A DNA stretch of 22,723 nucleotides from the IMG/VR virus record IMGVR_UViG_3300032053_000559, positions 1 to 22,723 of that record. One strand, given 5' to 3'. Numbering within the stretch: position 1 is the first letter of the stretch; every line of letters starts with the position of its first letter. The DNA is from a virus. The notes below the pieces were generated by a model that made no database searches, had not been told where the DNA came from, and saw only the letters and a program-made list of their open reading frames with translations. This document shows, piece by piece, positions 21,401-22,723 of this stretch. The position numbers were made by a program, and so were the translations under genes.

Positions 21401-22399
21401 ATGAGAATAATATTTCTCATTATATGTTGCCGAAAGAGATTTCGCAATTGGTACATAATAGTACTTAGTAAAGAAATCATATACAAACGCCTTGGCATCA
21501 ACATATTGCTTTATTGGATGCAATCCCGTAGGAGCAAATTTTCTTTCGATGGACGCTGAGACATAACCTTTAAACTGATTGTCAATTTCATCAAAACTGA
21601 CTATGTTATTCAAGTTGGATAGCAAATAATTATTGAAATATGTATGGATTCCTTGTATTCTGATAATACTATTATTCGGAGCTGGAGAGAAGATTATAAA
21701 ATCTTCATACAAGTTTCGGAAAAATTGAACTGTGGCTGCTTCGGTAGTTAGAAAGAATACCGTTTGAATTGTTGCGATTTCACTTTGATATTGTGAACTT
21801 ATTTCGCTGTATATTTGACTATATGGTAAATTTTTAAGCGATCCTATATATAAAGAAGATACATCAGAAAGAAGAATTTTCTTATTGCAAAATGCATTAT
21901 AGGCTGGTGTTGATACGCTTAATGGGACTAATTTAAGTTCCTTGCGTGACGGAGAAATATCCTTAATCACGAGTGAATCAATAGGAGACCCTGCCATTTC
22001 GCGGGTAAAATTGTATGTTAAAAAATAACTTCCCGACAAAAGTTGAAATGATGCCGAGAGCTGTTCGGATGGGTTTACCAAAATCTTTTCGTTTTTATAA
22101 AGAATGAACTCTGGTTCTAATTCTCTGTAAGAAAATGTGACCGAAGAATTTAGAGTATTAGTATAGGAAAGTGTAACTGAGTTGTAATTTTTGGACTGAT
22201 TAAGAGTTTGCCATCCAATCAAGTTTTGACTGCTTCGATCCCACACTCCAAGTTCAATTACATCATTAGCCGAAGACCCATACCACAAATCACTAACATA
22301 TCCTTTGACAAATAACGAGTACTCCACGCGGTTCAAATATGACCCCGTGTTTAAACTGGCACTATTATCGCTTACTAATTGATACGCATTAAATTGCAT
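18455..22399 (-). CDS. Large tail/baseplate-like structural protein, 1314 aa, with a concanavalin/LamG-like domain
   Basis: The first 650 residues are Ser/Asn/Leu-rich with no recognised fold. Around 670-715 there is a segment RNRLLISLPQIYKTKGTEES followed by IRLILACYGIPSSLLSIREY, reminiscent of proteins that build the baseplate/tail periphery in large myoviruses. Residues about 755-950 look like a concanavalin A/LamG jelly roll: strands HTFLFKLIVDSS, YSVMVRKND, YDIYVQRN, and the closing FTGCFDKFQVWLSTLSNVDF. The last 350 residues include a YPSGSG-rich stretch and end EELSTILLNL. It starts 4 nt after the preceding small gene and overlaps the following one. It probably contributes host-surface or fibre contacts, though the precise baseplate role is inferred. 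Confidence 0.75.
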   Translation of the reverse strand: MQFNAYQLVSDNSASLNTGSYLNRVEYSLFVKGYVSDLWYGSSANDVIELGVWDRSSQNLIGWQTLNQSKNYNSVTLSYTNTLNSSVTFSYRELEPEFILYKNEKILVNPSEQLSASFQLLSGSYFLTYNFTREMAGSPIDSLVIKDISPSRKELKLVPLSVSTPAYNAFCNKKILLSDVSSLYIGSLKNLPYSQIYSEISSQYQSEIATIQTVFFLTTEAATVQFFRNLYEDFIIFSPAPNNSIIRIQGIHTYFNNYLLSNLNNIVSFDEIDNQFKGYVSASIERKFAPTGLHPIKQYVDAKAFVYDFFTKYYYVPIAKSLSATYNEKYYSHLKNSLNLGDNRLLPIINTGVMDERAEPADSLTLLIKLQSELPSDLSIQSQCWVSNTSLSPYVLNTVVKNSVSDAIHKIGPPNFTIPIPNASLTNTNLSYTADDLKEDDDTTRELTVSKNVVELSVDYSKFENFVVFSSAELRLNIFKNKIINLSSLSSSIDVLNSRNTVFLAASGSTYPHYSREYANFQGGMNEIINSFDGYESYLYRSGDYTYRSGSFVSASYVVEVNSSASYYDKTNRDSLINNCPEHVLTNSDNDDYIIFLSMIGHFFDNIYIYIANMPSQKQVGHNASGVFTRRVIDYMLQTFGWNLDDSLEQSNILSNYLTSDEIVGLNSMSSEERLGTIRNRLLISLPQIYKTKGTEESIRLILACYGIPSSLLSIREYGGVNYTDDRASYTTYERAYMRQWDTSSICDTYYLQCPTGSHTFLFKLIVDSSEPYTYGMDQALFGKVPEGETAQSISGSGEWAVGFVRVPKKDTGKIFLRIGYIDRSTFRMESPEFPLFDGNLYSVMVRKNDPDSTFEYTTNVDSVPTVYDIYVQRNEGGTQILCLTSSKINYDVDSNIEFGDGGRANIGGWFSYWNGQGFTGCFDKFQVWLSTLSNVDFEDYVNNISSYAFSGSNPHESLAFRMHTDYPFDQRQYPSGSGVDLLGVENDNWIGIWRNGNPFYATGSNEKLVALYGMGANVDYMVNWGAWSGSQKLVESPGSCTGYVSESSYPYQFRVIDYPSTWGVSKYGPNKFRNEKIRHVSQSIEARFDDKDRSTYVPISTTAPDSNQVGFFIDPQDFKNRDIIRYLGNFDLMGSIGDPSNQFSESYSSLKTLRKEYADSHAPLSGSKTLFNELCILYKLYFNRSVFEAIKNVVPARANTLVGVLIEPTILERPKYQSKEIFIEANTGSVAYFDITASHYFKDPTSSLVRITSSFDLQSSSSIEVTYLSLPTRDYPVNYGGNYIGDYPDVYEQGSFAGGILTNEELSTILLNL

Positions 22400-22402
22400 A
22401 TG

Positions 22403-22705
22403 TTATGTCTTTAGTATTGGTTTTCTTATAGGAGTATAGGGAAAAGTATCCGAAAAATCAGACTCAACTCTTCCTTGCCCAAGTGCTTTTCTAAGTTCCA
22501 TAATAACTTGTTTAGTAGCCATTTGGTCAGCTACTGAACTACTGGTTTCGCTTTGTGCCACAAGAGAATCTAACTGTGTTTTCAATAATACATTTTCTTG
22601 TTGAATAGAATCCATTTGTTGTAATATATCTACGTTTGCCGTTGGTTCCGCCGAACTCGTCGTCGGTACAAATTCTTCAAAATCTGGATTATAAAAAGCA
22701 TCCAT
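22403..22705 (-). CDS. Small coiled-coil protein, 100 aa, at the window edge
   Basis: An acidic N-terminus (MDAFYNPDFEEFVPTTSSAE) is followed by a heptad-like region from about residue 27 to 75 (VDILQQMDSIQQENVLLKTQ and onward), then a Pro-rich basic tail (PYTPIRKPILKT). No family recognised. It lies immediately upstream of the 1314-aa gene (TAA, one base, then the next gene's ATG region) and is likely a tail-assembly accessory or small virion protein. The 18 bases before ATG 22705 are AT-rich with no clear Shine-Dalgarno. Confidence 0.7.
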   Translation of the reverse strand: MDAFYNPDFEEFVPTTSSAEPTANVDILQQMDSIQQENVLLKTQLDSLVAQSETSSSVADQMATKQVIMELRKALGQGRVESDFSDTFPYTPIRKPILKT

Positions 22706-22723
22706 CTTATTGTTATTATAAAA

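Overview
This window is a piece of a tailed-phage genome (Caudoviricetes, probably a large myovirus of the T4-like type). It is AT-rich, every supportable gene lies on the minus strand, and genes abut or overlap by a few bases. T4-type DNA-metabolism genes are present (gp61-like primase, Dam-type methylase, gp47/gp46-like recombination nuclease-ATPase) together with a long block of virion genes and many free-standing homing endonucleases. No tRNA, rRNA, integrase or bacterial housekeeping gene is visible. The host cannot be named from the sequence. Transcription runs from high to low coordinates.

Region 1 (22705 to 7815) is a virion module. In transcription order it holds a small coiled-coil protein, a 1314-aa tail/baseplate-like protein with a lectin-like domain, a 285-aa protein, a small frameshifted gene, a 212-aa and a 385-aa structural protein, and a fibre/adhesin block. 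That block contains a 37-aa relic, a 423-aa protein with nine short repeats, two 427-aa tandem paralogs, a 228-aa paralog of the 423-aa N-terminus, and an 806-aa protein combining a probable seven-bladed propeller with a dockerin-like EF-hand pair. A relic of an endonuclease C-terminus, a 97-aa protein and a clear intrinsic terminator (7784-7809) close the module.

Region 2 (7770 to 3045) mixes mobile and replication genes: two small GIY-YIG proteins, a basic mini-ORF plus HNH homing endonuclease cassette, the primase, an unknown 354-aa protein and the Dam-type methylase.

Region 3 (3028 to 1) is the most remarkable part. A Vsr-like endonuclease fragment overlaps the start of a gene encoding an SbcD(gp47)-SbcC(gp46) fusion. 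This gene is broken inside the Walker A motif of the ATPase. The first polypeptide ends GPNASGK followed by a 29-residue intein N-fragment starting with Cys. After a GIY-YIG homing endonuclease cassette, a second ORF begins with a 124-residue intein C-fragment ending His-Asn, followed by Ser-Ser and the rest of the ATPase. Trans-splicing would rebuild GPNASGKSS. I read this as an atypically split intein (short N, long C) with an endonuclease gene wedged between its halves: a fractured gene whose ATPase can work only after protein trans-splicing. The C-terminal part of the ATPase runs off the window.
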